A stretch of DNA of 60,000 nucleotides from Lineus longissimus (Eukaryota > Nemertea > Pilidiophora > Heteronemertea > Lineidae), in the NCBI RefSeq assembly GCF_910592395.1, contig NC_088311.1, positions 24,710,646 through 24,770,645 of the forward strand, written 5' to 3'. Below are positions 36,441 to 51,300 of this stretch, piece after piece. The position numbers were made by a program, and so were the translations under genes. The notes under the pieces were generated by a model, which saw only the letters and a list, made by a program, of their open reading frames with translations, made no database searches and was not told the origin of the DNA. Each line of letters starts with the position of its first letter. Position 1 is the stretch's first letter.

Positions 36441-39393
36441 AGGCCGAATATGAAATATCTGTCCAAGAGATCAATGTTCTAGAGCTTACTGTTTATATAT
36501 ATTTTTAAGATAAGAACTTTAATCGCCTGGTCTGGTTCATACCAGGATTATAAAACTATGGTAGTTATATTGGCTGGTTCAGTTGTAGAGCCTTGTCATT
36601 TGTACTGCACTGATGATGTTACTGGTGATAGGCCGGTCAAGAGTGTCTTCACTAATCAGAATCCAATGGCGTTCCAGTGGAGATCCAGTGTGTTTGAGAG
36701 GAGTTGCATCTTCCCAGAAGAGTTCCAGGGGCACTCATTAAAGAAATAAAAGAACATGCCAATTTTGCCAGCAAGACAACCTTTATTATTAAGCTGATGT
36801 AAAGAATTCACAAAATTCCGATTAGATAACAAGCTCTGTCAGTCTGTGTATAAAAATAGAACCCTTCCTATGTAATATCATAAGTACATTTATATAAACA
36901 ACAATGGACGAAAAACATGACTTATATTCTTGACCAAAACACCATGGTCAAACAGCAAAAGTTTAGTCCCTAAGATCTACTGGTTGTCTTTCTTCTCAAT
37001 TTGGTGGTGTTGGTAATATTCAATGCTTTATCCACAACAATCTCTACAGATATGTCCCGGCTTTTCAGTTGTGAACGAGGAAGCTGAGAAGTCCTGAGAC
37101 TGAGAGTGGCAGGGCGCCCTGGTCAATTTCCCTAACTTTGTGGAATGTGAGAGGTGCACGCGCTCCCCTGAGGAGCACCACCTGGATCCGCCACTGGCTT
37201 TCATTGTGTTTTTGTCAGAATACAAGTGCTTGAAGGCTTACAATGACAATCGAATATAATATGTTTCTCTAGTCTGCATTAAAATTCAATTATTTCTTGC
37301 CAGATCCAGAGAAAAACTATTGCTGTTTGCCCAGACACAGGATTTAAAAGAGTTAGGAGTCATGTCATTTGGAGCACATTAATAAACTATGCACGATATC
37401 GTCTGCTTGCATTTTATTTACAATTTTCTTTTGGCTGATCATAACATTTTTAATAAATAATCTTACATCATATTATTTTCTAAATAATACCAGGCAAATG
37501 ACTGAACCAATATACTCCCTCAAGGTCACTTCAGATATAGTGCAAAATGCCAAACTTTGGCAAGTTTTCAAGAATTTCATCTTTCCTGATACCAGAATAA
37601 CAATTCCAATTTTCCTGGTGAAACTATCATACAGTACCTTTGCCTAGTACCACAGAATAACAGTAAATCTTCACTAGGACTATCACAATACTATCACATT
37701 TTGAGTACCATACATACATTTTTATACTCCGGTAGTTTTTACTGAAAAAAATTTAATAGCAATTAACGCGACAAGTTATTTGTCTATTTTGGTTCAACAT
37801 GGCGTCATATCACCATAAATCTTGACAAAACATGCATATCTGACAATTATATCGTTGATGTCAATTACGCTGGTATTCAGACAGACAAGTCAACCCTTGC
37901 CGTATTCCTGGTATAACTTTTACCCAAAAATGGTAGTGAGAAATGTAATGGGCTGATGGCATTGTCATATTGGTTATTGGTGTTCCCTCATCCTCAACAG
38001 GAACCATGTATTTCTCACAAGGCAGGCAGGCATTATCTTGAGATACTCATTCTTCAACAAAAACCAAAGGAAACATTTCAAGTCTGAGTACAGAATGTTG
38101 GTGTCATTATATCAATGCCTATAATCAGATCACGATCAAAGAATCAACTAGAGGTCACCAATCATGATTATAAACACATGGTCAAAATCAAAACAGTGAC
38201 CTCTTCATATCACACCATTGCAGCGCACTTCCTCATACAGTCATATAAAGCAAGCAGAATAACATGACCCATCCTGACTCTCGTGTGATTGCGTCACCAC
38301 TATCGGGATCCACAAGTGAGTGACTTAACCATCTCATTGCGGGTCAAGATGAACATGACCCAACACAGACAGTAGAAATTATGATGAAATTTCTCATGAT
38401 GGAATTCTAGACACAGGAAGGGTAATCTGGAGTGACACTACAGTCAACTAACAAAATGAAAAAGTCACTTCAAGTGGCCTCTTGAGGAAACACCGGGCTG
38501 CACCACTTCCTCATGTCCTGTCACTATTCTAGGCAGCCATAAATATGACCCGACTTTCCTGGGAAATTAGGTTGAAATTTCTGACGAGGATCTGCCCAAT
38601 ATGACTGGAATACATGATCAGCAATTGAAATGACACAGTAACACAGGAAATGAGATCGGTATTTCAGCAGTCTACAAAAACGTATTTTAAAAAATCAGTA
38701 GTATTCAAAATAGTCGCCCTTAAACATCTTTGGACTTTGTTTATAGGAATCATGAAAGAGATGTTCAGCTGGCAACTGAGACACAACTGAAAATAATTTG
38801 AGCGAAAAATGAAAGAGCATCTCCTCATCGTGGTTTTCAAAAGGTGTCACCAAACATCCCGAGTTCGGGCCATCCAAAACCCAGACAAGCAGCAATCAAG
38901 AAATACCAGGACTGCCACTGCTCAATAGCACAGTCACACATGTACATGTAATGACTGGTCAGCAAGTTTCACCTTGTGACCTCTCAATTGGCCAAAAACT
39001 AAACATAACTAAACATTTTCTCATAACAAACTGGATGCAAAGCCGTGAGTTTTGGTCAGCCCTGATCTCTTAACAAAGCTATGGCATGACACCTTTTGTT
39101 CACCAATGAGGAGGTGACAAGTAAACAATCTAATTTGAGAAGTCAGTGATTTCACTACTTTTTTCCATCGAAGCTGCACACTGACTGACTTCGATGTCTC
39201 CTGTGAAAGATTTCAATCACTTTTTTTCTGCAAGCGTATCCAAAGGATTGTTGACGGTAGCAATATACATAATTGAACTATCACATGATTAAATCAACCA
39301 ATCACAACCTGATCGGTACTAAAGTCTATCCTATGGTACATATCATAATTTATATATGACTCCAGTCAGAATGTACCAGTTTGATTGGCTGCA

Positions 39394-42300
39394 CTAAGAT
39401 CGAGGACTAATGGCCGCCGGTCGTGGGGTATAAACATCCTGGGAACTACCTAACGCTGCTAATTTTTGTGATCTCGTCAAAGTCACATTGATTTTTTTCT
39501 GAGTGAGCTCCGCCCGCAAAGCTCGTAATTCAGCTTCGGCTTGGTTTCGCAGCTGAAAGGGAAGAAGAGGATTTAGTAAGATCCACTTTGGGTTGGAAAT
39601 GTGGTCAAAAGAGCATGGTGGTCCACTGATTAGGATGTCGGATTCTTAATCTCCGAGTCCTTGGTTCAACCTCCCGGGCCGAGGGTAAGGGATGCACTAC
39701 AGGAACAACTCCTTCATACCACCAAGTGCCTTCGACAAATAAGGACTTGATTTCCCCAGTTCTTGTAATCATGACACTGCTGCCTCAAATTCTAAGCTGA
39801 ATATTACCTTCACTTCCCCTGTTAATTTCATTTTTGCATCATCAACCCTCCGCTGGAGTTCTTCTATTTCATGATGGAGCTTCGTTGCTTGGATGCGCAG
39901 ATTACTCTGAAATAAAGAAGACCAATAAGAAAGTTGAAAATGGTCTCCATGTGAAGCAATTGACAACCACATGTGATGATGGTACCATATGCCAGGATCT
40001 CAAATCGACACTGATACTGGGGGGAAATGCTTAGATTCAGACATGAGTAGTGATTGCATAATCTTACCTGCTCTGAAGGCCTATTTTCTCCTTTTTCCAC
40101 CTTGAACAGTTCCCTGCCTTTCCCTCCTTCCATCTGACCCACAATCTTCCGATGAAGAAGTTCAAGTTCCTGCCGCAGACGGTTGCATTTATCCTCGTAA
40201 GGCGGAGTCTTCTTTTTCTCTTCAAAATATTTCTTTTTCCACATGTCACGAGCTAAAGAGAGAAACAAATAAAAGTTTTGAGTAAAAAGAAATTGGTGAG
40301 GTTTACAACTGACACCATAAGTCTCCCCAAGGCCTCCTCATACTATGCTCACTTGAACACGTTGAACCTGCACTTTAGGGTACCAAGGAGCCAAATTCAC
40401 GGTGCTGCACATACTGTGCTCACTTGAACTCATCCGGTGAAGGACAAAAGTGGTGACCAGACTGTGATTTGACCTCATCACCCCTAGACTTTAACCACTA
40501 CGCTTGCTCGCCTAATCCTTCTGCTGCTGTGTCATATCAAGGGTGCCCATCCTCACCTTGGTTTCGACGACTCTGTGTTTTGGCTTGGAGTTGTTTGGCT
40601 TTACGAACAAGATCCTCCCGGCGAGCTTCGATCTCCCGCCTTCGCTGTCTCGTCGCCTCGAGTTCGGCTAAAAGTTGTTTTTCTGAAACAGAAACCCAGT
40701 TATGTTAAGAAAAGAAGAATTTTGTTGAAACAAGGTACCTTGGACTACTTAATTGCAATCAAACTGATTTCAGTAATTACTGAATACTAATAAACCTTCA
40801 ACTCAATCCAAATTTCTTTTTCCTGGTGAAAACTTCATCACATCCCCTAAGCTTTGAAACTGATTTAAAAGGCTCTGAAAACTCTGAATGGATGGCATGC
40901 AGGCTCTGAAAACTCTGAATGGATGGCATGCAGGTTTTTGGAGTACAAACTTGACAGGAACCAATGGAAAGCATCCAGGTTAGGGGCCTACAGGACAGGT
41001 TAACACTATATCGGAGCATCACTGGTCTGCGACTTGTTTATGTCAGAACCCTACATGTATCTAGATTGTAAAAAGAAAATATGGTTATCGATCTAACTAA
41101 ATATTCTGCTGAAATTAATATGGTCAATTATTCATTATGTATCATTGGATCATAAGTTGGCAAGGGGAGAGTATTGCACTACAAAATTAGCTGAAATAAA
41201 TGCAAAGATTACAACAAAGCAGAGGCATTCAACTATATCATGATTAAAATGCTAACTGGGAAATTTTTACAGCTTGAAAAGTTTGCGAATGTCAAAACTT
41301 TTATTTTGGAGCTTTCCTTTGAGATGACCAAGAAGTCAGTGCAAAGTTCACATATTTCTGCAATGTTTGCAATGCTACACTACTTGTTTTGCTTCGTATA
41401 ATGTTTGACCATGTTCATGTTTTATATCCGTTTGTAAAAATGTCTCAGTTGCAATATTGTGCAAGCTCTAGGTGTAAGCAGGGAGAGTCAGTGCATGAAA
41501 TGATTACGAGTCTTCATGCGGTACTCAGTGGCTTGTTTCGGTTGCGATCTGCTTGGTATCATTGTTCCAATAACGGGCGGGTCTTCACTCGATTCAGTTG
41601 GCTTCTCTTCTCGCGGACTTTTGATTTCTTTGTTCCGGGAACCTTGTGATTGTTTTCCCCCATATCTGGATGAATTCTCTCCAGAAGGTTTCAGTTTTTC
41701 CCGATGGGACGTACGTTGGAACTCTTTAGCTCCACGTTCATATTGCTTCTTCGATCGTGAGGACCCTTCCAATCCTTGACGTTTATGCCTTTGCGTCGAT
41801 TTATTTTCACCATATCTGTCTTTTCCATATCGGAATTTTACTACATCATCAGAATCACTTTCTGAAACTATAAATGTTCTAATGCAAAACACGTTTCCTT
41901 GTTTCAATGAAAACATCACAAACTCCTCTCTCTGAATATCAGATTCAGAAAATGTGACATTTTTGTTGACCTTTTCTTCTTCAAAATCTGAACTGAAATG
42001 GCTATGACTACAAAAAAAGAAAAGAGGTCAAGAAACATGGAAGAGAAAAGTAATCCCTATGAAAAAGAATCGAAGTCTTTTACCATGATTGGAGACGTAC
42101 TGCTGTTTTTAACAAAGGCTGACCTCAAAGCTTGGTGAATTTCGGCCAATCCACTGCTTGCTAGACTGATCTGGAAGGAGGTGAATTCATTCAAGGAAAA
42201 GTGTTTTTCAGATAGATCTGATCATATTTACTTGGCTGACCTCTTGTCACTAATCTGTAATAGTATGATCACAAAAAGTGATGTTACACAACCCTGAGCA

Positions 42301-45300
42301 GCCAGCTTTAGTTGACGCCGTGAAAGAGCTATACTCTGTTCTTCAGTATTAGTTCACCCTACCTTACCGATATCCAGTGTTGTACAACACCACTATCTTT
42401 TGGTAAATGTGATCTTGTCACAATGAGCACCTTTGACCAGAACAATGTGAAAAACACTTTGAAACATGGTAGAATGCAACATGGTAAGAGAAGAAACAGG
42501 TGGCCTTACTTTCTTCAGCAGGGTCCATATAACTTGTCACAGTGAGCGGCGGAGGTGACGGGAAGTCTTTACGCCTCTGCTCCTCCTCCCGCCTCCGCCT
42601 TTCCTCCTCCTCACGTTTACGTTGCTCCTCCTCCAGCAAGTGCTGCTCTTCCTCTTTCCGCCTCCGCTCCTCCTCCAAGTGTGCCTCTTCTGCAGCCCTC
42701 CGAGCCTCCTCAGCCCTCCGAGCCTCCTCAGCAAGACGAGCTTCTTCAGCGCGGCGAGCCTCTTCAGCGCGGCGAGTTTCTTCACCTTGCCGCCATGCCT
42801 CTTCTGCTCGGCGACGAGCCTCTTCCTCCCGGCGTAACTTCTCCTCCTCTTCCTGTTGTTTCCTCTTCATGAACTCCTCGCTGAAGAAGAGAAATCATCA
42901 GTTTCTTCACCTCAATTTGACTGGGAATTACTGCACGTTTATGTACATAGACAAGTGTGAACTGTTTTATTTATGAGAGTGAACTCTCAGTAACTCTTGA
43001 TATAATTTTCTGACGAAATCACAGAGGTCAAATAGAACAGAATCGGTGCATCAGAATGAACATTGGCTATTTAGTATTTTCTTCCCCTTCTAAGTCACAG
43101 AGCTTGGTGCCTTGCCAAGGGAAACAAATATGCATATCATTAACCAATTCTTGAATGGACCATCAGCTTCAGTTGTTTCCCCCCCCCCCCCCCGCCTTAC
43201 TTGAGAAACAGACAATGAGTTTTATGGAAAAACTGGATGCTCCTTGGATGCCCCCGGTTTCTCTGAGGTGCGCCCTCTTTCTGAGACTCCTGGAATCGCT
43301 TCTGCGAAGCTTAAAGGGCTCATGATTGCAGGTCGCAGCGATCAAAATTCCTCGTTTGCAGCCGCACGCTTTAAGCACCATGCAGCTAGCTATGCAATTC
43401 TACCAACTGTGCAAGAGGCAGGTGCATCATTCAACAGGTATGCTGGCTGGTGCAATATGGCACTGAAGGATAATCAATCCAGGTAACAGAACCCATCAAG
43501 TTTATCAGCCAGGTAATCCAAGATTGCTGGCTGCCTGATGACATCCTTCAAATCATGATATGCTCCATGTCATAAACTGCCGATTATTGTGTGCAGAACC
43601 ATCGAAAGTATTGTTTACCAACAACACACATTCTGTTTCTCAGTCTGATTGACCTTCGAATAAAGATGTGTCATTTCTTGTGAAGACGAGAAACCAATGG
43701 TTGGTTGACAGCAGTATTCTCCAGGCCCGCAACCATCCATGCTGTCACAAACAGGATCTATAACCAGAGTGTAAGTAGGTATCGAGTGAAATGGCCGTTA
43801 AGTTGGGACTCAGCCATCAAGCGATAGTTACTTTTTGGTTTCCAAATGACTGGCGGTGCTACTTTACTTGGACCTCATAAACAGCAGCCACAGAGACCTA
43901 CATGTAGTCCATGTTTCATGCAGTTAAGACCTTTTTTACATTGGTATTTTTCTCTTCTTTTTCAAAAACACCGTTTTGCACTTGTCTAAAAACTTGGCCC
44001 TGTACACACGCTAACAGGCCTACTTGGCATGATGTGATAGACACTGAGATAAAAATTCCATCACGTCACATATAAGTGCATAATCTGGCCATAATTGAAC
44101 ACCACTTCACATAATGAATGATGTTAGAAGCGTGCTGGACTGCCGCAATAGAGAGACACTCCTGACCCAGTGGCTCAAGGTCAATGTGCATTTTGTCTGA
44201 CCTAATTGATATCTATCATCATTAGTTGTAATTGATGAAGACACAGACATGATAATACTGCCAGTACAACACAACACATCCATGTACTGTTAACCCCGAA
44301 AGGCTTCCATGTTTATTTTCATGCTAACAGACAAGCGGGGAAAATGTGACTCGCTCTACCAAAACTAGGCGCTTGTCACATCTGAACTCGACAGGTTGAT
44401 ACGGACTTCACAAAAGGTCTACAATAGGGAAATGAACAACAAGTCCGTATCAACCTGTCAAGTTCAGATGCGACAAGTGCCTAGTTTTGGTAGAGCGGGT
44501 CACAAATATCCTGTGACTGTTCTATTTGACCTCTGTGATCTGGACACGGGCCCTTTTGGAAGGACACTTTCAATCATACAAAATTTTAAGCCGACGCGAT
44601 TTATCATGTTGGAGCTGCTCAGCCAGGTACTGAAGTTGATTACAATCACTTGATATGAACTCCAAACTTCTGACCCAGAGGCTATCTGTCGGCCAAGAAA
44701 TGACAGTTTGCCCAGAAATGACAACCAATTTCAGAACAAAGAATTGAATAGAAATTGGGTATAATTGAAGTAATGCATTAATCAAAGAATGACACCAACA
44801 GCTGAAATTCAGACAATACATTGTTAGAACAAATAACAATGATGCATGCAATAGTTAGGAACACCAACATGCGTTAGTTTCCACAAAACGTTGTCAGTTG
44901 TGTAAGGGTCAATCCACGTCAGTGCCAAATCCGTTATGGTGATTTGGCAACGTCATCAATGAAATGGTGAAGCATATGGAAGACGCTTATGCAGGAGTCT
45001 TGAAAAGTACATGGTCAATTTCTCTGCATCCCGCTATGTCCAGCACGGTATGAAAAACATAGATGTGGTCCACTGAAATCAAATCAAACACCAATAATCA
45101 GGCGTGGATTGAGGATTCAGAGAAACAGACATGTTCATTTTCAAAAATTATTTTCAAAATATCAAAATTTCATCGTCAATTTCAAATGTTTTGCTGAAGT
45201 AAAAAGACCCAAGAATTCATGTTTAGATTTCCTCATGCATCATTTCATTGCTGACAGATGTGAGCATGCGTGTGTTCTGTGCGATGTGCTGATCATGCTG

Positions 45301-48300
45301 ATTTCAACTACTGTAAAAATTGCAAGAGTTAAATGAAAATATCAAGGTTTTGAGATACAAATAGGTACCAGTAAGTTTAAGTAAAATTTGAATGTGAAAG
45401 TTGACTTAATGAAAAGGGAGGGAACAAAATTTAAACTGTGAATGGAAGTGTGAAAATAAACACATTGTTTGACAATCTAAATCAAAAAGGTGAAACGACT
45501 TCGATTCGAATGCCACACAGGGATATTTATTGTGGGATTGGCATAAGGGTATTGTAGTATGACCAACATTATATGTTCTTGAGTAAAATGTTCACTACAC
45601 TCCTTCTTTGTGAAGTATGCTATGAAACTAAGCTAAAACCGGCCAGGAGTCAGAGGAGATCACATTTTACATATACTTATTAGTTACAAGCAAGGAAGGA
45701 GACATTCAATATCACAGGGGCTCACAGATCTAGAGGTGAAACATTGCAATGAAACATTTAGAAGAGAGGGACCTGTCTCAAACAAGCTCATAAGTGAATC
45801 ACTCATTTTGTCAATCAAATTAAGTTGACCCAAATACAATATGTTTTTGGTTGTCCTGCATGAACACATCAGGACAATTGGCAATGGAATCCACCCTCAA
45901 ACCAGCAGGTCAAATGACTAGCTGGCAGAAGTTCGGTAGTACAATGTGCCTCATCAGCCAAATCTAGTTGGAACTTACCGTCATGGCAAGCTGATAATAA
46001 ACAAGGAAGTGCATGCCATGAAGAACTTGTTTCAGACATTACATGCGATTAATGAGGGAAGTATAAAACTTGACATCTAATCAGACTGATAAGAAATTGA
46101 TATAATCGGAGATCAACTCAATGATTCATGAAGGAAGTATTTGACAATGTGCTCAGAGTTACCAATGAGACCTCCAACATCGTCCATGAAGTTTGTTCTG
46201 GCATAAATGAGAAGTAAACATGTATTTTCTTCAAAAGAACCTCCTTCAAGATCAAACCAGTCGTGATCACAGATGATTACAAATAGTCAATCAAAAGGTA
46301 ACATAATAAAACCCTTAGAGGGATAAACATGCTCATCAAAGGGGTGACAAATTCAGCATTCTCCATGGAAAAATTCCGACTGACAATTTACACAACAAAT
46401 CAAAGACTATGGTAAGAAAATGGGAGCAAAAAACAGGGCAGAACTTGACTCCACATCAAAATTTGTTGTTTCAATTTCAAGGAATTCACTCAAAAGTATG
46501 TTTAAGATGATAATGTGATTCTGTTGACATCATGGAGAACACTGCTTTTGTTCAAATGTTAGTTTAACAAACACAACAGGGATGACTGGCACTCAGATGA
46601 GAGGTGTGCACAGAGTTAGCCTGGAATTAGACAAGTTGTAAGAGTGACAAAAACCCACATGTGTTGGCAACACAAGCAAAGCCGTGGAAGTGCTGCAGTA
46701 TCGTGTCACTCGAAGCGCGTGCTTACCTGCCTAACGGGGCGTTATCACTATGTGACAGTGGACCTGGAGGCTGGCTGTCACCAGGGGGCAGACCGTGATA
46801 GGGCTCGGATCGATGGCGCTGGTCATAAAAGGGGGCATCTGGCCCTGGGGGTGGCATAAGCTGCAGATCCCCGATGATATGGCCATCATTACCGGGTTGT
46901 TGGTATTGGCCATATGGAACCAGAGCCTGGTTCTGGCCAGGGGCATCACCCTGGCCATTCTGACCTCCATGCTGACTGGGAGCCTGGTGCTGGCCATATT
47001 GACCTGAGGCCTGGTTCTGGTTATGACCAGAGGTCTCAGCTTGGCCATTCAGACCTGGAGCCTGGTTCTGGCCATACTGGCTGGGAGCCTGGTGCTGGCC
47101 ATATTGACCTGAGGCCTGGTTCTGGTTATGACCAGAGGTCTCAGCTTGGCCATTCAGACCTGGAACCTGGTTCTGGCCATACTGGCTGGGAGCCTGGTGC
47201 TGGCCATATTGACCTGAGGCCTGGTTCTGGTTATGACCAGAGGTCTCAGCTTGGCCATTCAGACCTGGAGCCTGGTTCTGGCCATACTGGCTGGGAGCCT
47301 GCTGCTGGCCATATTGACCTGGGGCCTGGCTCTGGTACTGCCCATCAAATGTCTGCCCCTCATTCGGACCTCTGCCAGGTACTACTCCTCCACCACCATT
47401 CCTGGTGAATTGATCATCATCATACCGTCCCTCCCCACCACCTTCATGCTTGTTAAGATCCCTTCCTCCAGCTCTATCATAACCAGGGCCCGGTGCATCA
47501 CCTTCGGGCCTGCCTTCACTCCGCCCAGCTCTATCATAAGGGGCCTGTGCGTCCTTGGGCCTTCCACCTACATCCTGAACATGATTTGCTCTATCCTCAG
47601 ACACTACATACCCTGGGCCGCCATTTTGACTGTGTGTATTTGACTGTTGATCATTTCCTCTTCGGTCATCAGTGTTGCCACCTGGGAGCCCGTCTCTTGC
47701 ATTGTACGGAGGGTTTTGACCCTCGTCTATTGCAAACCCTTGACTACCAATTGGGGGCAGTTGATTATGAGCGCGGTAGGTCTGACTGTCCACTCTATTC
47801 CCCTGATCATCACCTAGCACATTTTTATTGTTCTCCTGGTAAGCGTGATTGTCCGGGTTCCGATGACTATTCTGCAGTGATTGTCGGTAGTGCCCAATGT
47901 GTGAATATCCTGGCTGACTTTGCTCTCTGGTCGGTTTGCACGAATCTTGACTGTCCGTAGATTGCCCATCTTGGTTTTGTTTTCGTCTACATAACAAAAT
48001 TAAAAGAGAGGATGTGAAAGATGAAGACTATTTACAAAGGAGGTCAAAGGTCAAGGTCACCATGAAGAAGAAGCCATGACGACCTGGATTGGGGACGGTT
48101 GGACACAATCGATGTATGGAGTGATAGAGGTAAGAGGATTAAACTAGAAGGAAATGTATTCTCGGAGAGATATGATTGTTCATTGTTATTCTACAACCGA
48201 TCCTAGGACAGCTAACCTAAACATTTTGGCTGATCACCTTCACTAGGGATGCACCTACTGTGCAACTTGGAATGCCCTATTCAGCAATGTGTGTATTTGA

Positions 48301-51300
48301 AAACTATTAAAATGAAGAAACAAGAGAAATTTAGATTGAATTGAGACAAACTTCAATGGATAGGTTTCATTACTTTAGGTTAGCTTTCAAAGGATTACAA
48401 GCACTGAAGTATGGCAAATCTAAAGCATGATTACAACATCTAACAGAGCATAGCAATTACACGTTTAACACAATAACTGGCAATCAACAGGTACTATTCA
48501 TTTCAAAACATGTTACAAAGACATCTGGGGGATTAAAATATAGTGAGTCGACAGGAGGGGACTAATTGACATGTACTATGAGGGCCTTTTCCTTACCAAA
48601 ACCAAACAATGCAGTCATTTGAACTGTAGACGTTGGGGATGCCAATTACATAATCATACATTATGGGGAATCGCTCTGAACTTGGAAATCCATGCAAGTG
48701 TACTGGTGTTTTTATAACTGTTCAGCAAGAATTTGAAACCGTTTGGGTAATATAAATATATTCAAAATCATTCAAATGGGTGTAAAATATGAATACGTCT
48801 CAGTATGTCTATCAAACTAATACAACCAAAACAGACAATCAAACTACTGGTGACGGGATGTAAAGTGTGGAATCAACCTATCTCAGAATGCAGATGTTTG
48901 GAACACAAACACAATGGACAAAACATGAAAACTATATGGTTGAGCAAGTGCACATCGGGACAGGTTAATTTGAACTCATTTAAAAAAATATGAGGAAGAT
49001 TGGCTTCAAGCAGATGGAGAAGTGATGTTATTGGCAAAGAATGTGAAAGATATGTAAACACTTCGTTATGTCTTGAAAACAGAAGGACCAAGGTTGAATC
49101 TAGAATTACGAGAGAGGCTCGTCAATACCTGCTCCACAGAAGTCACAGCCTTCTTTTCCATGAGAAGATTTCTTATATTCAACTTCTAAAGGTTCAACTC
49201 GGCTCAATATATGTACTGTGAGACTTTCTTCCATAAGTTACACAGAGTCAAGAATGATGTGTTTCCCAGATCACCTCTTATCAACCTTGGTCCTTTAAGT
49301 TAGGTTTAGGTTGACCCCAGAGAATGTTAGAGAGCTAGAATGCTTCACAGCCAACTGTGAAACACAAAGGGGGTGTAATATCACATTTTGGATGCAGTTG
49401 CTTCTTTATATCAATTTAAATCTCATGAAGAAGATGAGTTTGCTTGCATTCTCTGAGGTGATGCTTCATGTCAGTGCAAATCTAAGCAAATGTTAACATG
49501 ATGTGTTATGTCTAGAAAGCACTGGCACCTTACCCCAGACTACTATGGCTACCTCCAGTTACAGTGTTATCCAGAGGTCCATTAGTGGAGTGCTGTGTTG
49601 GTGAGTCCCGCTGTGGTTGGTGGTGTGATTGTGATGTGGCGTTATTCGTGGATGTAGACAGTGCAGAGATGGCTGGGTTAGTTGGGCGTTTCATGTCTTG
49701 TCCATGATTAGTGTTCTGAACTAACTGTTGACTGGTTACACTATGAGAAGCCCCGGGCACTGGATTAACATTTGTCAGCACAGGGGTCACGTTATATTCC
49801 GTTCCATGATTAGGAGTTGGGTTTGGAACTGTCTCCTGTTGAGAACCGATGTTTGAGGATGTCCGGTACAATGACTGACCAGTATTCTGAGGCGCACTGA
49901 CTTGGCCTTGAGGAGGATTTGGAACACTGTTGGTATTTTGGATACTTGGTGAAACATCACCTTGAGAAAACTGCTCAATTGCACCAGTTGGGGTCACCAC
50001 ATGTTCTTGAAAGTTTGGTGTCGGCTGTACTGAACCGTGAGAAGACGTCTGCTGAACTGCACCCATTGGTGACATCTGCTGAACTGCACCCTGAGGCGAG
50101 GTTTGCTGTGCACCCAGTGGTGACGTCTGCTGAACTTCATCCATTGGTAACACCTGCTGCACTCCACCCTGAGGTGACGTCTGCTGTACTGCAGCTTGAG
50201 GTGATGTCTGCTGCACATCAACCACTCCATATGACAATGCAGTTTCAGAATTTGTCTGCATTACAGCAGAATTGGTTGAAGAAGGATTGCCCTGATTCTG
50301 AGACGGCCCTCGAACAAAAGTTGCAGACTGTGCAGGATTACTCATTTTAGAAGCATTTCGTAGTTCACCTTGACCAAGTATTTCTGTGCTCCCACCTGGC
50401 ATGCCAGGGGCAGGAGTGGTAGGAGGATCTACCTGTTGCTTCTGTGATTGTGTCCTGGCAGCATCAACACTTGGACTCTGTCCCACTTTTTTCCCTCCAG
50501 GATCTATGACTTGTGTCTTCCCATTTACCCTCGGAGTAATCACTGGCACATTTTTTAAGCTTCCGTTGTGGTTGAGTATATAACTCGACTCTGGGTTTAA
50601 GGTATAAGTGGATGGACGTGTGACCGGACGTGAGTCTTGGTGATCATTCAAGTCATGCACATGTGCGCCATCTTTTGGTGAAATCATGCCACGTTCATTT
50701 CGGCTATCAAAACCTTCAAGCTGACCTACTCTATTGTCTTTTATTCTCTTTGGACTTCTTTTTGAATCAAGGTTTCTTAAAGCACTATTAACAGCCAAGG
50801 GATCCATCTCTCTTGATATTGTTGGTGATGTCCAGGCCTCTAGAGACTCGGAATGCAATTTGTCCTTCTGTTTTTGCCTCTGGTTTGTCTGCCATCCTGA
50901 ACTATCAGGCATGCTCAGTAAATCTAAAGTATCCGCTGCACTACTATGGCTTGAAAAAGGGAAAATGTTAGAGGCATTGAATTCAAACAAAGTTTCATTA
51001 AAAACCATATGCTACTCTGGGCCACTTTAATGGACGATTTCGACAAAGTTTGTTTGGGCGCTGACTAGTCATGCGTTCCCCCTGGAACAAAGATCACAGT
51101 TGCTCATGGCATTGGCTTAGGTCTTCACAGATGTGCGAATTGGTTTTGTTTTGGGATCTGGTTTGTCTTAGTCGAAATCGTTCATAGATGTGTTCTGGAT
51201 GTCAAAAGTACACAGATTTGGATACAACCAGGCATTGAAATTACCCAACTACGATCAAATGGGTAAGTTGCACCCAAAAACCTTCGTAAAATACTAATTT

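Larger units (their letters stand above)
35305..39393. other. Intergenic region between satellite and SPATA1
   Basis: No recognisable gene on either strand. It contains a 30-bp direct duplication (36381-36440), the right inverted repeat (36319-36333), and a likely transposon piece near 37070-37200 whose minus strand includes AGTGGCGGATCCAGG, a motif common at the ends of invertebrate DNA elements. Short open frames here look random. Confidence 0.55.

Noticed and set aside
42542-42976. Plus-strand frames rich in S/R and P opposite the charged-helix exon
   Set aside because: They arise from the E/R/A codon repeat on the minus strand.
43244-43486. 80-residue plus frame in a SPATA1 intron
   Set aside because: No family resemblance, no splice context, and SPATA1 phases do not need it.
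46795-47960. Plus-strand frames of 136-164 residues opposite the SPATA1 repeat exon
   Set aside because: They are shadows of the Q/G-rich minus-strand coding repeat. Splice phases and the SPATA1 match support the minus strand only.
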